Origin: Musa acuminata AAA Group
Lineage: Eukaryota > Streptophyta > Magnoliopsida > Zingiberales > Musaceae
Assembly: GCF_036884655.1 (NCBI RefSeq)
Contig: NC_088342.1
Coordinates: forward strand, 9,667,501 to 9,731,500
Direction of reading: 5' to 3'
DNA length: 64,000 nt
Shown here: positions 1-9,962 of the stretch, in pieces
How positions within the stretch are numbered: position 1 is the stretch's first letter
Layout: every line of letters starts with the position of its first letter
The notes under the pieces: model-generated
Told to the model about the DNA's origin: nothing
The model's database searches: none
What the model saw: the letters and a program-made list of their open reading frames with translations, nothing else
Position numbers and translations under genes: made by a program

Positions 1-3000
1 GGGCAGAAGCAGACGCAGGAGGAGAAAGAAGGGCCCTGTCGCAGAACACGGGCTGGTGTTGGCAGCGCTTGCACGAGCGTTGGAGGTCACCGAGGTGGAA
101 TACTTGGAGATGACGGATAGGGTGATGGATTGCAATCCTGAGTTGGCGCTGATGGGATCCTGCCTGCTGGTGGTCTTGATGAGGGATGAGGACGTGTATG
201 TGATGAATGTGGGAGACAGCCGGGCAATCGTGGCACAGTATAGACCACAGGGGCACGTCGAAGGGAGAAACAATGGTAGCTTTGGGGCAGATTTGGAGAA
301 GGCCAATGTGACCGAGGCAAACAAAGGAGTTGAGGGGAATGGAGAGAGTATGGAGATTGAAGGTTTGAGTAGAGGAGTGATAGAACTGGGGGCATTGCAG
401 CTATCAACTGATCATAGTACGAGCATTGAAGAGGTAACACTGCATTGAAGATGTATCTAGTTTACAAATTTGTTTAGATCCCAAGAAGTTTTCCTTTTAC
501 GGTTTAAGAGATGGTATAATGTTCAACCTTTGGCTATATAATTGTTCCATACTAAGAAGAACAGAGGTTACACGCAAATTGGCTATCTGCCTTGGTTTCT
601 CAGCTGTAGTTTGGAAGTAGATTTGATTTCCTATCTTTATATGTCTATAGGGAGCTCTTAGAATGATACAGTATAGTTCAAGGCTGAGTTTGGTGGTGGT
701 GTTCACTTGCACACAGTAGGTTTCACCTCATGGAGCATTTTGAGTAATCTACTAGATTTAGCATTTGCCTGTAACGCGCATTTAAGCATATTGTATTTTT
801 CTGTTAAATGAAATTATGTTTCTGCAGGAAGTCCTTAGGATAAGACGAGAACATCCAGATGACAATAAATGCATTTTCAATGATAGAGTAAAGGGGCGAC
901 TGAAAGTCACACGTGCTTTTGGTGCTGGTTACCTCAAGCAGGTAATGATGCATTCCAGTTTGGTATATGTCACCAACTAATCATGAAAACAGACCATCAA
1001 TTTGTAATTTCTGCACAAAAGATGAAAGAAGAAAAAAGAACAATTTGCTGCATTTTTTTATTTACTATAACTTTCTTGACTTTCCATTTCTGCAGCCCAA
1101 ATGGAACAATGCATTATTGGAAATGTTTCGGAATGAGTACATCGGAACCGCACCATATATATCTAGTACACCTTCGCTTTGTCACCATAAACTGGGAGCA
1201 AACGATCACTTCTTGATTCTCTCTTCTGATGGTCTTTATCAGTATCTGAGCAATGAAGAGGTTGTATTACATGTTGAAAGTTTCATGGAGAGATTTCCAG
1301 ATGGAGATCCTGCCCAAAGTTTAATAGAAGAACTACTCTTCCGTGCAGCCAATCAAGCTGGTAAGATTTTCATCTGCACTTATTTTCTCAGTTGTGTATT
1401 AAGTGTGAAAGTATTCTACTAGAACACATGTTTGTTGCACTTGTTTCGGTTGAAATTTGTACTTGGCTCCAGAATGGTTCTCATTGATTTTCATGTTAAA
1501 TCTCTAGCAATATTCTTATTTTGGTCACTTCTACAAACAAGTTGGCAACTTCTAAAATAACGCCTTTCCATGGTTCTTGTACAAAATGAAAGTTGTCCAT
1601 GGGATTTCTTCTCGTTGCCTTCCACCCGAGCAGTCTTAGATATCCTTTTCATTATATGACGTTAATATGGGGTTCCTATTAAAGGAAATGCTAATAAATT
1701 CAAGATTCATCTCCAAATAATTCTACATATAGCACATTAGATTAGTAGCTAAACATATTATGAAAATGGCAACTGAGTAGACATGCAAAGAAATCCAAGC
1801 CACAAAGTTAATGATGTCTAAAATAAGTTTCTCATTTGCTGCTTAAAAAGTAGTTGCATTCGTATTGAGAAAGCAAAATGTCATCATAGTACAGTAAACC
1901 TTTTCAAAATTTAGCAGAAAGTTTTGGTGTAAAGACAGGTGTCTACTTTTCTTTGATGAGGTGTATAGATATTCAAAGTTTATAATGATGTTATGGAGCT
2001 GATATTAGAACTATGCTCAAAATATTTCAAGTACCATGTAGATTACACTTTGAAGCCGAAATCTATTTGAAAAGTATGATTGTTTTTTTTTAGAGTTTAT
2101 GTAAGAGAATATGATTATATCTTGTTAGATGGTTAATCCATATCTTGAATGATATATTAAAAGGTGAAATATGCCATATGGTTGAACTGTCTATTTATGC
2201 CTAATATGTTGAGAAATTCAGACGTGTACTTTATGTTATGTAGTTAAATGGACACTAACATAACAGTACAACAGACACTGTATAAAGTTTTGAAAGTGAA
2301 CACAGTGGAAAGTGAAAAGAGGAGATGAGAAACATTTTGTAGTTTTGTAGTTTCATAATATGTTCAGAAAGATGGATGCTCCATCTGGTGAATATGCTCT
2401 AAAGTATCAGCCAAGATTCTAGATATTTCAGGAATGGGAGTTAGTTCTTCAGTGTCAGGAGGCCAAATGAACTTCTTGCACATGATGTTTTATCTACAAA
2501 TTTAAAGTTCTTCTTATGTCTAATGATAAAGTAAAAGAATCTTGCATTTTATCAACATCAGATTGAATTCTGATTCAAGAACTTGAAGAATGAAGTATTA
2601 CACGTGAAAATAAACAGTTGAGTGTGTTTCTTCTCAGGATTTTAGAGTTTCTTTTAAAGTATGATCAACCTAGGATATTTTATCTCCTATATATTCAGAT
2701 TGTCAAGCATTAGATTCTCTTCCAAAATGTGATGACATGAACTGAAAACATTGAATTTTTTCTTTTCAAGATATTCTTTTATGGTAATTCAAAAGCAATG
2801 AACCAACAGGATTAATGCATCCGATGATACCCTAGATTTCAATGCCACATTAATTTAGTTGACAGGTAAATCATTCTAACCAGAAATTGTTTCCTTGGAT
2901 CTTGATAACTTAAAGACTATACAGTAGAAATATAGAATTATAGATACGCAATAATGTTTAGAATTTTGTTTACTCTCGAGGCTTCATGAATAACAACACA

Positions 3001-3860
3001 AGGGAAACTAATTTTATTTTGAGATCTTATTGATTAAAGAAAGGCTGAAGCCAGCACATGAGGCTCCTACCGGTGCAAGGTTTAACTCTAGATTCAGTAA
3101 ATTCCATTAAAATGATTTATCTTTACTATCTTTTTTTTTTTTTTTTCATCTGTGAATTCTCCAACTTTATAAATTTGTCAGTTATGACTGAAATCAAATT
3201 TAAACATTGGAACCATCTGAAATATCAATAATGCCAAAACTCAAAACAAAATCAATTTGAATATTGGGGCTTGGTTCTTGAAGCCTGACAGACCATAGGT
3301 AGACTTAGGTGGGAAATTTGTTTCTTTCATAGATGGCACTCGGATGTATGAAGCCTTAATTGAGGACACGCTTAACAAATTCATCCTTCCTAAGATCATT
3401 TGGTCTCGGGAACACCATGTTCTGAAAGACACTTTCACATTGGGATTTCACCCAGTGCACATCATGAAGCACTAATGTTGAGCTGAAGCAATGAGAACTG
3501 CATTATGGTCACCATAAAACAAGTTCTATATTTCCTATCTGAATGTGGTTTGATCACTTAAGAACTGAAGTTATCAAGATTCAAGAATCTTTCAATTTCA
3601 AAGCAAATTGGATAGATGCTGCTCTCTTTTCTTAATATTGTGCAGAGTCATAGTTTTTCCAAAATTTTGATGAAACTGTGTCAGCAGATTCTAGTTATTC
3701 ATACTTATGCTTGATGAGCTAACTTGCAGGTTTAGACTTCTGTGAACTATTGGATATACCTCAGGGGGATCGCCGAAAGTACCATGATGATGTTACCGTG
3801 ATGGTTATATCTCTCGAAGGGAGAATATGGAAGTCATCAGGAAAATGTGTCGCATGCTAG
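1..3860 (+). CDS. Protein phosphatase 2C, POLTERGEIST-like (3' part of gene)
   Basis: Mg/Mn-dependent Ser/Thr phosphatase of the POL/PLL clade of plant PP2Cs, whose members act in meristem and vascular signalling at the plasma membrane. The 5' part lies before the window; the frame is open from base 2. Exons I can join: 1-433, 828-941, 1096-1360, 3730-3860, all with GT-AG introns and consistent phase. Visible PP2C motifs: [14 protein letters not shown] then [15 protein letters not shown] in the first exon, [39 protein letters not shown], and near the C-terminus [15 protein letters not shown], whose Asp pair contributes to the metal site. The protein ends GKCVAC. The ALMGSC wording and the late [15 protein letters not shown] match POL/PLL proteins better than ABI1-type PP2Cs. 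The last intron is long (about 2.4 kb). A possible poly(A) signal AATAAA is at 4539-4544. Confident for family, moderate for subfamily. Confidence 0.9.
1361..3729 (+). other. Long last intron of the PP2C gene
   Basis: A 2.37-kb AT-rich intron with a GTAAGA donor and a TTGCAG acceptor. It contains a poly-T tract near 3130-3146. I see no transposon ends or coding similarity in it; the short open frames inside have no recognisable domain. Confidence 0.8.
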
Positions 3861-4544
3861 GAACTGGATGGTTTTTGTGCTTTTGGCTTGACACAACTCC
3901 CTTGCATTACACTGCTGATTCATCTTTCACAGTGATAAATGTTGACAACCCATCACCCCAAAGTACAAGATCAAATATGTCTAAACCAGAAACATCACCG
4001 GTTGGCGCCTGTTGATGTTGCTCATCAACCGGTTGACAGAATTGGTGTGAGACAAGGAGAAGATGGAGTATACCCAGGAAGAGGCACAAAGAGGCTCTCA
4101 TGTCTCATTGCTTTGTAAAGCTTTTCGAGAGGACGGTTTACATGCGAATGATATACAGACGTTGGGCCTTTCCCACTTCATCAAAATGACATGTACTGCA
4201 ATCTCTTGGGATTGCTCTCAACAAAGCAAGATTTCCCAAAGTTATAAATTCTTTTGGCAGAACTGTGTGAGTTTATGTAGCAAGAACGTTGTTCAGCAAG
4301 TGCAGTGTGTTGTACTCCATCGAGGGATCAAAATGCATCGATGAACAGAACATCGAGCACCATGACTTCATGATTGCTTGACAACGTATCAAATTCTTGA
4401 CTCGAACTCCTTTGAAAATTGTTTGTGGAAGACTAACCAATTGTTCTCTTAACTTCTAGTGTTATGGGAATGATCACCGTTGAGTACTTTCATCTTCTCT
4501 GTTTCCATGCATCAGGAAAAAAATTAAAATTAAATAATAATAAA

Positions 4545-6173
4545 TGTATCTTTTGATATTATTTAAAAAATATTATTTGATTTATAGATATATCACCGTC
4601 AGATCTAAAATATAGAGTGACGTCGATTTATAAGGAGAATTAGATTCTCTTCTTTTTTAAGGAGAATTAGATTCTCTTCTTCTTTTTTGTTTTGTTTTTC
4701 ACATTGACTATTATAAAAGATAGATTAAGAATTAAAAGAGTTTATAGAAGGTCCTAAAATGGTAATTAGAAGAGTCCATCTTATCAAAATCATCTGTTAA
4801 AAAAATTATTATAATCTAGCATCTCCTACTTAACACATTAATTAATAAGATATAAAAATAAAAATAAATAAAATAAGTGGTTATTTAAAAAAAATTTATT
4901 TAATTGAATTATGAAATATTAAAAAAATATTTTACACATGTACACAAATTTTATAAAATAGTATAGTAAGTCTAATAAATTTAGATTTTTTTTATCATTT
5001 ATCTTAATTATTTGTTTCACATAAATTTTAATAGTTATGTTTGTCATCGTTCTGATCAATATCTAATACACATAGTATAAATTGTATATATTTTCATACT
5101 AATTATAAGTATAAAAATTATAATTATATTACTATTATGCAAAGAACCTTCGGACTAAAATCAAATAATACTAGATCAAATATTATATGATGCATACCAT
5201 TCGATTCTACACAGAAAGTCTTTACTTGATCTAAAAGTACATTGTCCTTATATCTAAAATTTATAGTGATATTAATCTGCATGCAGAACTAGACTCGTCT
5301 TGTTTTTTCTTTCTATTCTTTACATGATCATTATGAATAATGGATTAGGGAGAGAATAAATATATAATCTTAATAATCGATTTTTATTATTTATAATCAG
5401 AATCCAATCATCATTATTTTCATTATGACTGCCACTCATTTTCGTTATGATATAATCCTTTTGATCAATTCAACACCGGTCACTTTCGTCTTTTCACATT
5501 ATGAATCAGGTTATATCTCTTATTTATCAAACTTTCTCTGTTGAATGTCGAGGTAGATCGTACCCTCGTGACGCGGCTTATAACCAAAATATACCTTGCA
5601 AGACTAAAACTAGGAAGATGCATTGACAAATTGAGGCAGTGACATCTTTTCGCCACAAATATGTGCTTCCTATCTCTCCATGTCAACTTGTTACCCTGTG
5701 ACAAAAGCAATATCTCTGTTACATATGTTGCCCAATCTTTTTTATTTTTTTCCTCCAAGTAATTAAACAACCTATCATCCTCTGCAAAAGACCCAAATAA
5801 ATTAAAAGAAATCATTCATTTCCAAAGATGTTAGTTAGTATGCTGATATGCCAATTAAATGCATAAGTGCATAGAGCTTCGAACGTTTGCAATTCCACAA
5901 AATGCAATGTGAAGGCCAAAGTATTATTAATCTACATGTGGGATTGGTGATGATATCAGAAACTATGAGCCATTATTGCTGCCACCAAATCACACCTTCA
6001 GATGAAGATGAAACCTCGAAATGTTGACCGCTTCAATGAAAGCGACCTATACGGATTAGATTCTGGGAGAGACGTCTAAGCCAATCAGTGGGAGTAAATA
6101 CTCCACATGAAGATCTCTCTCCATGCCGTAAATATATAGCTGGCAAGCATTTCTTGCCGTTGACTTATGCATG

Positions 6174-6207
<34 letters not shown>
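4545..6207. other. Intergenic, AT-rich, with a dispersed repeat and a small tandem duplication
   Basis: No supported gene. At about 4632-4685 a 27-bp unit (AAGGAGAATTAGATTCTCTT plus T-rich tail) is tandemly duplicated. About 4700-5460 resembles 34.39-34.80 kb: both hold the run TTATTTAAAAAA, then a TTTTACACATG / TTTTATACGTG segment and ATTTTATAAAA in the same order. It is probably an old dispersed repeat. A 111-codon open frame on the minus strand at 5480-5815 has no recognisable domain and I do not call it a gene. The stretch ends in a (TA)n run at about 6178-6206. Confidence 0.6.
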
Positions 6208-6208
<1 letters not shown>

Positions 6209-6212
6209 TTAT

Positions 6213-6821
6213 TGATGGGTATATAAATAGGAATAATCTTTGTATAGGAATAAATACTAGAAGACCAAAATATGCAGCGGAATAAAATGGAAACACAATC
6301 AAACAGAACACCAAGATATACGTGGAAAATCCCTTCAATGTGAAGGGTAAAAACCACGGGACAAACTAGAGATAATCCACTATGAGAATAATGAATATAC
6401 AAATCTCAATCTCTTGCCCAAAACCCTAGCAACAACCACAAGAGAATAACTAGGATACAAGGATCACGCCACTGTCCATAATATCTAAAACTCCCAAGTA
6501 ATCACAGCAAGAGCCTACTATAGATTTGATCTAACATGAGATGAGAACACTGCTAGATGATTGAGAACAGTCTCTCTGCGTTGTCCTTGTCTTCTTCCCT
6601 TTCTTTCTCTTCCTTTTCTGCCTTGTTCTCCTTCTTCTCTTTGGAATCTCGTGGCTTCAAAGATCTGCCTCGTTGCTGCCTTTTTATAGCTTTAATCTGC
6701 CTCTAAAACGCAGCCACCACACCCCCCTAATCTTAATTAGGGTTAGGTTAAGAGGGGGTGTGGGCTGTGGGCTGATAAAGCCCACCATGGGCTGAACCCA
6801 CTTTGGGCTGCCAGCCCAACA
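6213..6821 (-). repeat. 3' LTR of the copia element (609 bp)
   Basis: Direct repeat partner of 9265-9853. It is 20 bp longer, because it holds an extra copy of a GGGCTG-containing segment near 6770-6790. Ends fit TG...CA in element orientation. Confidence 0.93.
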
Positions 6822-6822
6822 A

Positions 6823-6833
6823 CCTCCCCCTTC
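6823..6833 (-). other. Polypurine tract of the copia element
   Basis: On the minus strand reads GAAGGGGGAGG directly before the 3' LTR start (TGTTGG), as expected for plus-strand priming. Confidence 0.85.
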
Positions 6834-6863
6834 AGCCCATAAGGGAGGTTGTCCCATGACTCC

Positions 6864-7949
6864 TCAATGTGAAGCCATACCGACCAACTGTCGGCATATC
6901 TCCTGTCTTTCTTCTTGCTCAACATGTCCTACAAGTAAATCAACATCAGGCTCTACACTATTTTCCTGCACATCTCCCCCATCACCCTGATATACTGGAG
7001 GAATAACTGGGTCACAATCTGCTAATCCTTCTGCAGAAGTCTTGGCTGGTGCCTTCTTCAAATCCTCAAAGGTTTGATTCTCAAAGAAGACCACATCTCT
7101 GCTCCTGAACACCTTCTGCTTTTCTGGATCCCAAAGCCTGTAACCAAACTGATCATATAAGTAACCAAGAAAAATACATTCTTTAGACTTATCATCCAGC
7201 TTGGACCTCTCATTATCTGGAATATGTGCAAATGCACGACAACCAAACACTCTCAAATGCCTGTAGGAAACATCTTTCCCTGACCATACATGCTCTGCAA
7301 CATCACCATCTAGGGCTGTACATGGTGATAAGTTGATCACATCAACTGCAGTCCTCAAAGCCTCATCCCAAAACCTTTTGGGTAGCTTGGCCTGTGAAAG
7401 CATACATCTGATCTTTTCCATGATAGTGCGGTTCATCCTCTCTGCAATTGCATTATGCTGAGGTGTACCAGGAACTGTCATCTCATGTTGGATCCCATGT
7501 GACCTGCAATAGTCATTAAACAATCTCGTATACTCACCACCATTATCTGATCTTATGCATTTCAATTTCCTTTCTGTCTCCCTTTCAACCCTGGCATGAA
7601 ACTCTTTGAGGACATTAATAACCTGATCTTTGGTCTTCAAAGCATAAGCCCAAACTTTCCTAGAAAAATCATCTATAAAAGTGACAAAATAAAGTGCACC
7701 ACTTATACCAAGAACATCAACAGATCCACCAAGAGTTTTTGTCCTCAGAGGACCACATACATCTGTATAAACACGGTCTAAGGCATGCATTTTTCTAGAC
7801 AAAGCAGCACTAGCAAATGAAACTCTATGTTGTTTACCTGTCAAACAATCAATACAAGGGTTCAGATGTATACATCTGAGATCTGGTAATACCTCTCTCT
7901 TGGAAAGAGCTTGCAACCCCTTCTCGCTCATGTGTCCCAATCGCGCCAC
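6864..7949 (-). CDS. copia integrase fragment fused to the RNase H tail (361 codons)
   Basis: Pre-integrase zinc finger (H6, H28, C32, C35), then the integrase core with catalytic Asp in YTDVCGP (D63), Asp in IRSDNGGEY (about D135) and Glu in AERMNRT (about E170), then the copia C-terminal region (HLRVFGCRAFAHIP, IFLGYLYDQFGYRLW). After a short acidic linker the last 14 residues, RQEICRQLVGMASH, look like the C-terminal end of copia RNase H. The whole RT-RNase H segment (about 1.4 kb in relatives) is therefore gone, with the frame kept across the join near 6905-6915. The N-terminus overlaps the Gag-protease frame in another phase, so the polyprotein is frameshifted at about 7930-7950. RT loss is seen directly; the exact junction is inferred. 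Confidence 0.85.
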   Translation of the reverse strand: MARLGHMSEKGLQALSKREVLPDLRCIHLNPCIDCLTGKQHRVSFASAALSRKMHALDRVYTDVCGPLRTKTLGGSVDVLGISGALYFVTFIDDFSRKVWAYALKTKDQVINVLKEFHARVERETERKLKCIRSDNGGEYTRLFNDYCRSHGIQHEMTVPGTPQHNAIAERMNRTIMEKIRCMLSQAKLPKRFWDEALRTAVDVINLSPCTALDGDVAEHVWSGKDVSYRHLRVFGCRAFAHIPDNERSKLDDKSKECIFLGYLYDQFGYRLWDPEKQKVFRSRDVVFFENQTFEDLKKAPAKTSAEGLADCDPVIPPVYQGDGGDVQENSVEPDVDLLVGHVEQEERQEICRQLVGMASH

Positions 7950-9229
7950 AACTCAATACTGAAGTCTTTCTCTGTAGCATTTAACTGTTCACCATAAGCT
8001 TTAGCCTGCAACCTGTATAAAGTATGACATTTCTTTCCACTAGCTATAACAAGAGAACCCTTACTGAGCTTCCATTGCCCTCTATGAAATCTGCTTTCAT
8101 ACTCTTCATCATCTAGTCTTCCAACTGAAATTAAATTCAGCCTCAAGTCAACCACATGCCTCACATCCTTAAGTACCAACTTGCAACCAAGGTTGGTCTT
8201 TAAATGGATATCACCCATGCCAATGATGTCTGCTGTGCCATAGTTGCCCATCTTGACAACACCAAAGTTTCCAGACCTGTATGTAGTAAAAAACTCTCTC
8301 CGAGGTGTAGCATGATAAGAAGCACCTGTGTCAATCACCCACTCAAGATCCTGACACACACAAGAAAAAATATCATCAGAAGGAGACAAAATCAAATAAT
8401 CACCACCCTGCACTGTAGCTGTAGTATTATCCTTTAACTCTGTAGACTCCACTTCTTTTCCCTTTTTCTTGTTCTTCTTATGTTGCTTACATTGGTTCTT
8501 GTAATGTCCTTTCTCACCACAGTTATAGCAAACAATATCTTTTCTTGATCTTGACTTGCTCCTACCCATACGTGAACTGCTTCTGGACTTTGACCTTCCT
8601 CTGTTCTCTGACATAAGTGCTTGTGAATCATTCTGAGATGTTGCCGAACTCTTTCTTCTCAACTCCTCATTCAATAAACTGCTTGTTACTTGACTCATAG
8701 TGACAATACCATCTGGCGCAGAATTACTAAGGGAAACCACCAATGTCTCCCAACTTTCTGGTAATGAACTGAGAAGTAACAATGCCTGCAACTCATCATC
8801 AAGAGACATTTTCATAGAGGATAACCGGTTAGTAATACTCTGCATTTCATTCAAATGCTCAGCAATAGAAGCACCCTCTCTATATTTTAAGTTCACAAGT
8901 TTTCTGATCAAAAAAGCTTTGTTGCTAGTTGTTTTTCTTTCATAGAGACTTTCCAATTTTTTCCAAAGAGAATATGCAGAAATTTCAGTAGAAACATGGT
9001 GAAAGACACTATCATCAAGCCACTGTCTAATAAACCCAATTGTTTTTCGATCTAACCTCTTCCACTCATCATATGTTATAGTTGTAGGTTTTGCACTATC
9101 CCCCTGCAAAGGTCCATACAAATCTTTGCAATACAAGAGATCTTTCATTCTTGGTTTCCATATCATCCAATTATTTCCATTCAAACTAATCATGCGAGAA
9201 ATATTACTGGCCACCATGTTCAAATACAA
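7928..9229 (-). CDS. copia Gag, zinc knuckle and aspartic protease (433 codons)
   Basis: Gag-like N-terminal domain (UBN2/retrotran_gag type: LNGNNWMIWKPRMKDLL, SLWKKLESLYERK), an Arg/Ser-rich stretch, a CCHC zinc knuckle CYNCGEKGHYKNQC, then the protease active-site motif WVIDTGASYHATP and the start of the pre-integrase region. The true start is probably the Met of MVASNIS a few codons in. The frame stops at LWRDWDT, exactly where LGHMS of the pre-integrase finger continues in another frame, showing a small deletion. It would build capsid and protease only. Confidence 0.88.
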   Translation of the reverse strand: MYLNMVASNISRMISLNGNNWMIWKPRMKDLLYCKDLYGPLQGDSAKPTTITYDEWKRLDRKTIGFIRQWLDDSVFHHVSTEISAYSLWKKLESLYERKTTSNKAFLIRKLVNLKYREGASIAEHLNEMQSITNRLSSMKMSLDDELQALLLLSSLPESWETLVVSLSNSAPDGIVTMSQVTSSLLNEELRRKSSATSQNDSQALMSENRGRSKSRSSSRMGRSKSRSRKDIVCYNCGEKGHYKNQCKQHKKNKKKGKEVESTELKDNTTATVQGGDYLILSPSDDIFSCVCQDLEWVIDTGASYHATPRREFFTTYRSGNFGVVKMGNYGTADIIGMGDIHLKTNLGCKLVLKDVRHVVDLRLNLISVGRLDDEEYESRFHRGQWKLSKGSLVIASGKKCHTLYRLQAKAYGEQLNATEKDFSIELWRDWDT

Positions 9230-9250
9230 AAATTAAATCACCAAAATCTT

Positions 9251-9262
9251 GCTCTGATACCA
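9251..9262 (-). other. Primer binding site (initiator Met tRNA) of the copia element
   Basis: Minus-strand TGGTATCAGAGC, complementary to the 3' end of plant initiator Met tRNA, two bases from the end of the 5' LTR. Confidence 0.92.
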
Positions 9263-9264
9263 GT

Positions 9265-9853
9265 TGATGGGGATATAAATAGGAATAACCTTTGTATAGG
9301 AACAAATACTAGAAGACCAAAATACGCAGCGGAATAAAATGGAAACACAATCAAACAGAACACCAAGATATACGTGGAAAACCCCTTCAATGTGAAGGGT
9401 AAAAACCACGGGGCAAACTAGAGATAATCCACTATGAGAATAATGAATATACAAATCTCAATCTCTTGCCCAAAACCCTAACAACAACCACAAGAGAATA
9501 ACTGAGATACAAGGATCACGCCACTGTCCACAATATCTAAAACTCCCAAGTAATCACAGCAAGAGCCTACTGTAGATTTGATCTAACCTGAGATGAGAAC
9601 ACTGCTAGATGATTGAGAACAGTCTCTCTACGTTGTCCTTGTCTTCTTCCCTTTCTTTCTCTTCCTTTTCTGCCTTGTTCTCCTTCTTCTCTTTGGAATC
9701 TCGTGGCTTCAAAGATCTGCCTCGTTGCTACCTTTTTATAGCTTTAATCTGTCTCTAAAACGTAGCCACCACACCCCCCTAATCTTAATTAGGGTTAGGT
9801 TAAAAGGGGGTGTGAGCTGTGGGCTGAACCCACTTTGGGCTGCCAGCCCAACA
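9265..9853 (-). repeat. 5' LTR of the copia element (589 bp)
   Basis: Direct repeat of 6213-6821. It should carry the element's promoter. It directs transcription away from the neighbouring U-box gene, whose first ATG lies about 84 bp beyond the LTR edge. Confidence 0.93.
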
Positions 9854-9962
9854 GTTATGGCATCCCCTCGATCCCTTACTGTCTTATATTATCTCCTTCG
9901 TGCCGACTCTTTGAAGGCCAAGGATTGAGTTCGACCATGGATGATGCTTCCACTCCATCTCA

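Larger units (their letters stand above)
6213..9853 (-). mobile_element. Ty1/copia LTR retrotransposon (Tork-like), RT and RNase H missing
   Basis: Complete LTR element of 3641 bp read on the minus strand. LTRs are 6213-6821 (3' LTR) and 9265-9853 (5' LTR), flanked by an identical 5-bp target duplication GTTAT at 6208-6212 and 9854-9858. LTR ends are TGTTGG...CCATCA in the coding sense. The primer site TGGTATCAGAGC (initiator Met tRNA) lies next to the 5' LTR and a purine tract next to the 3' LTR. Inside are Gag-zinc knuckle-protease and integrase but no reverse transcriptase or RNase H; order and sequence fit Ty1/copia, probably Tork-like. A frameshift separates protease from integrase. By eye the LTRs differ at about 18 sites plus one 20-bp indel, mostly C/T or G/A changes, so the insertion is fairly young. 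It cannot move without help. Confidence 0.93.

Noticed and set aside
5480..5815. 111-codon open frame on the minus strand
   Set aside because: No recognisable domain, in AT-rich intergenic DNA, with no splice or promoter support.
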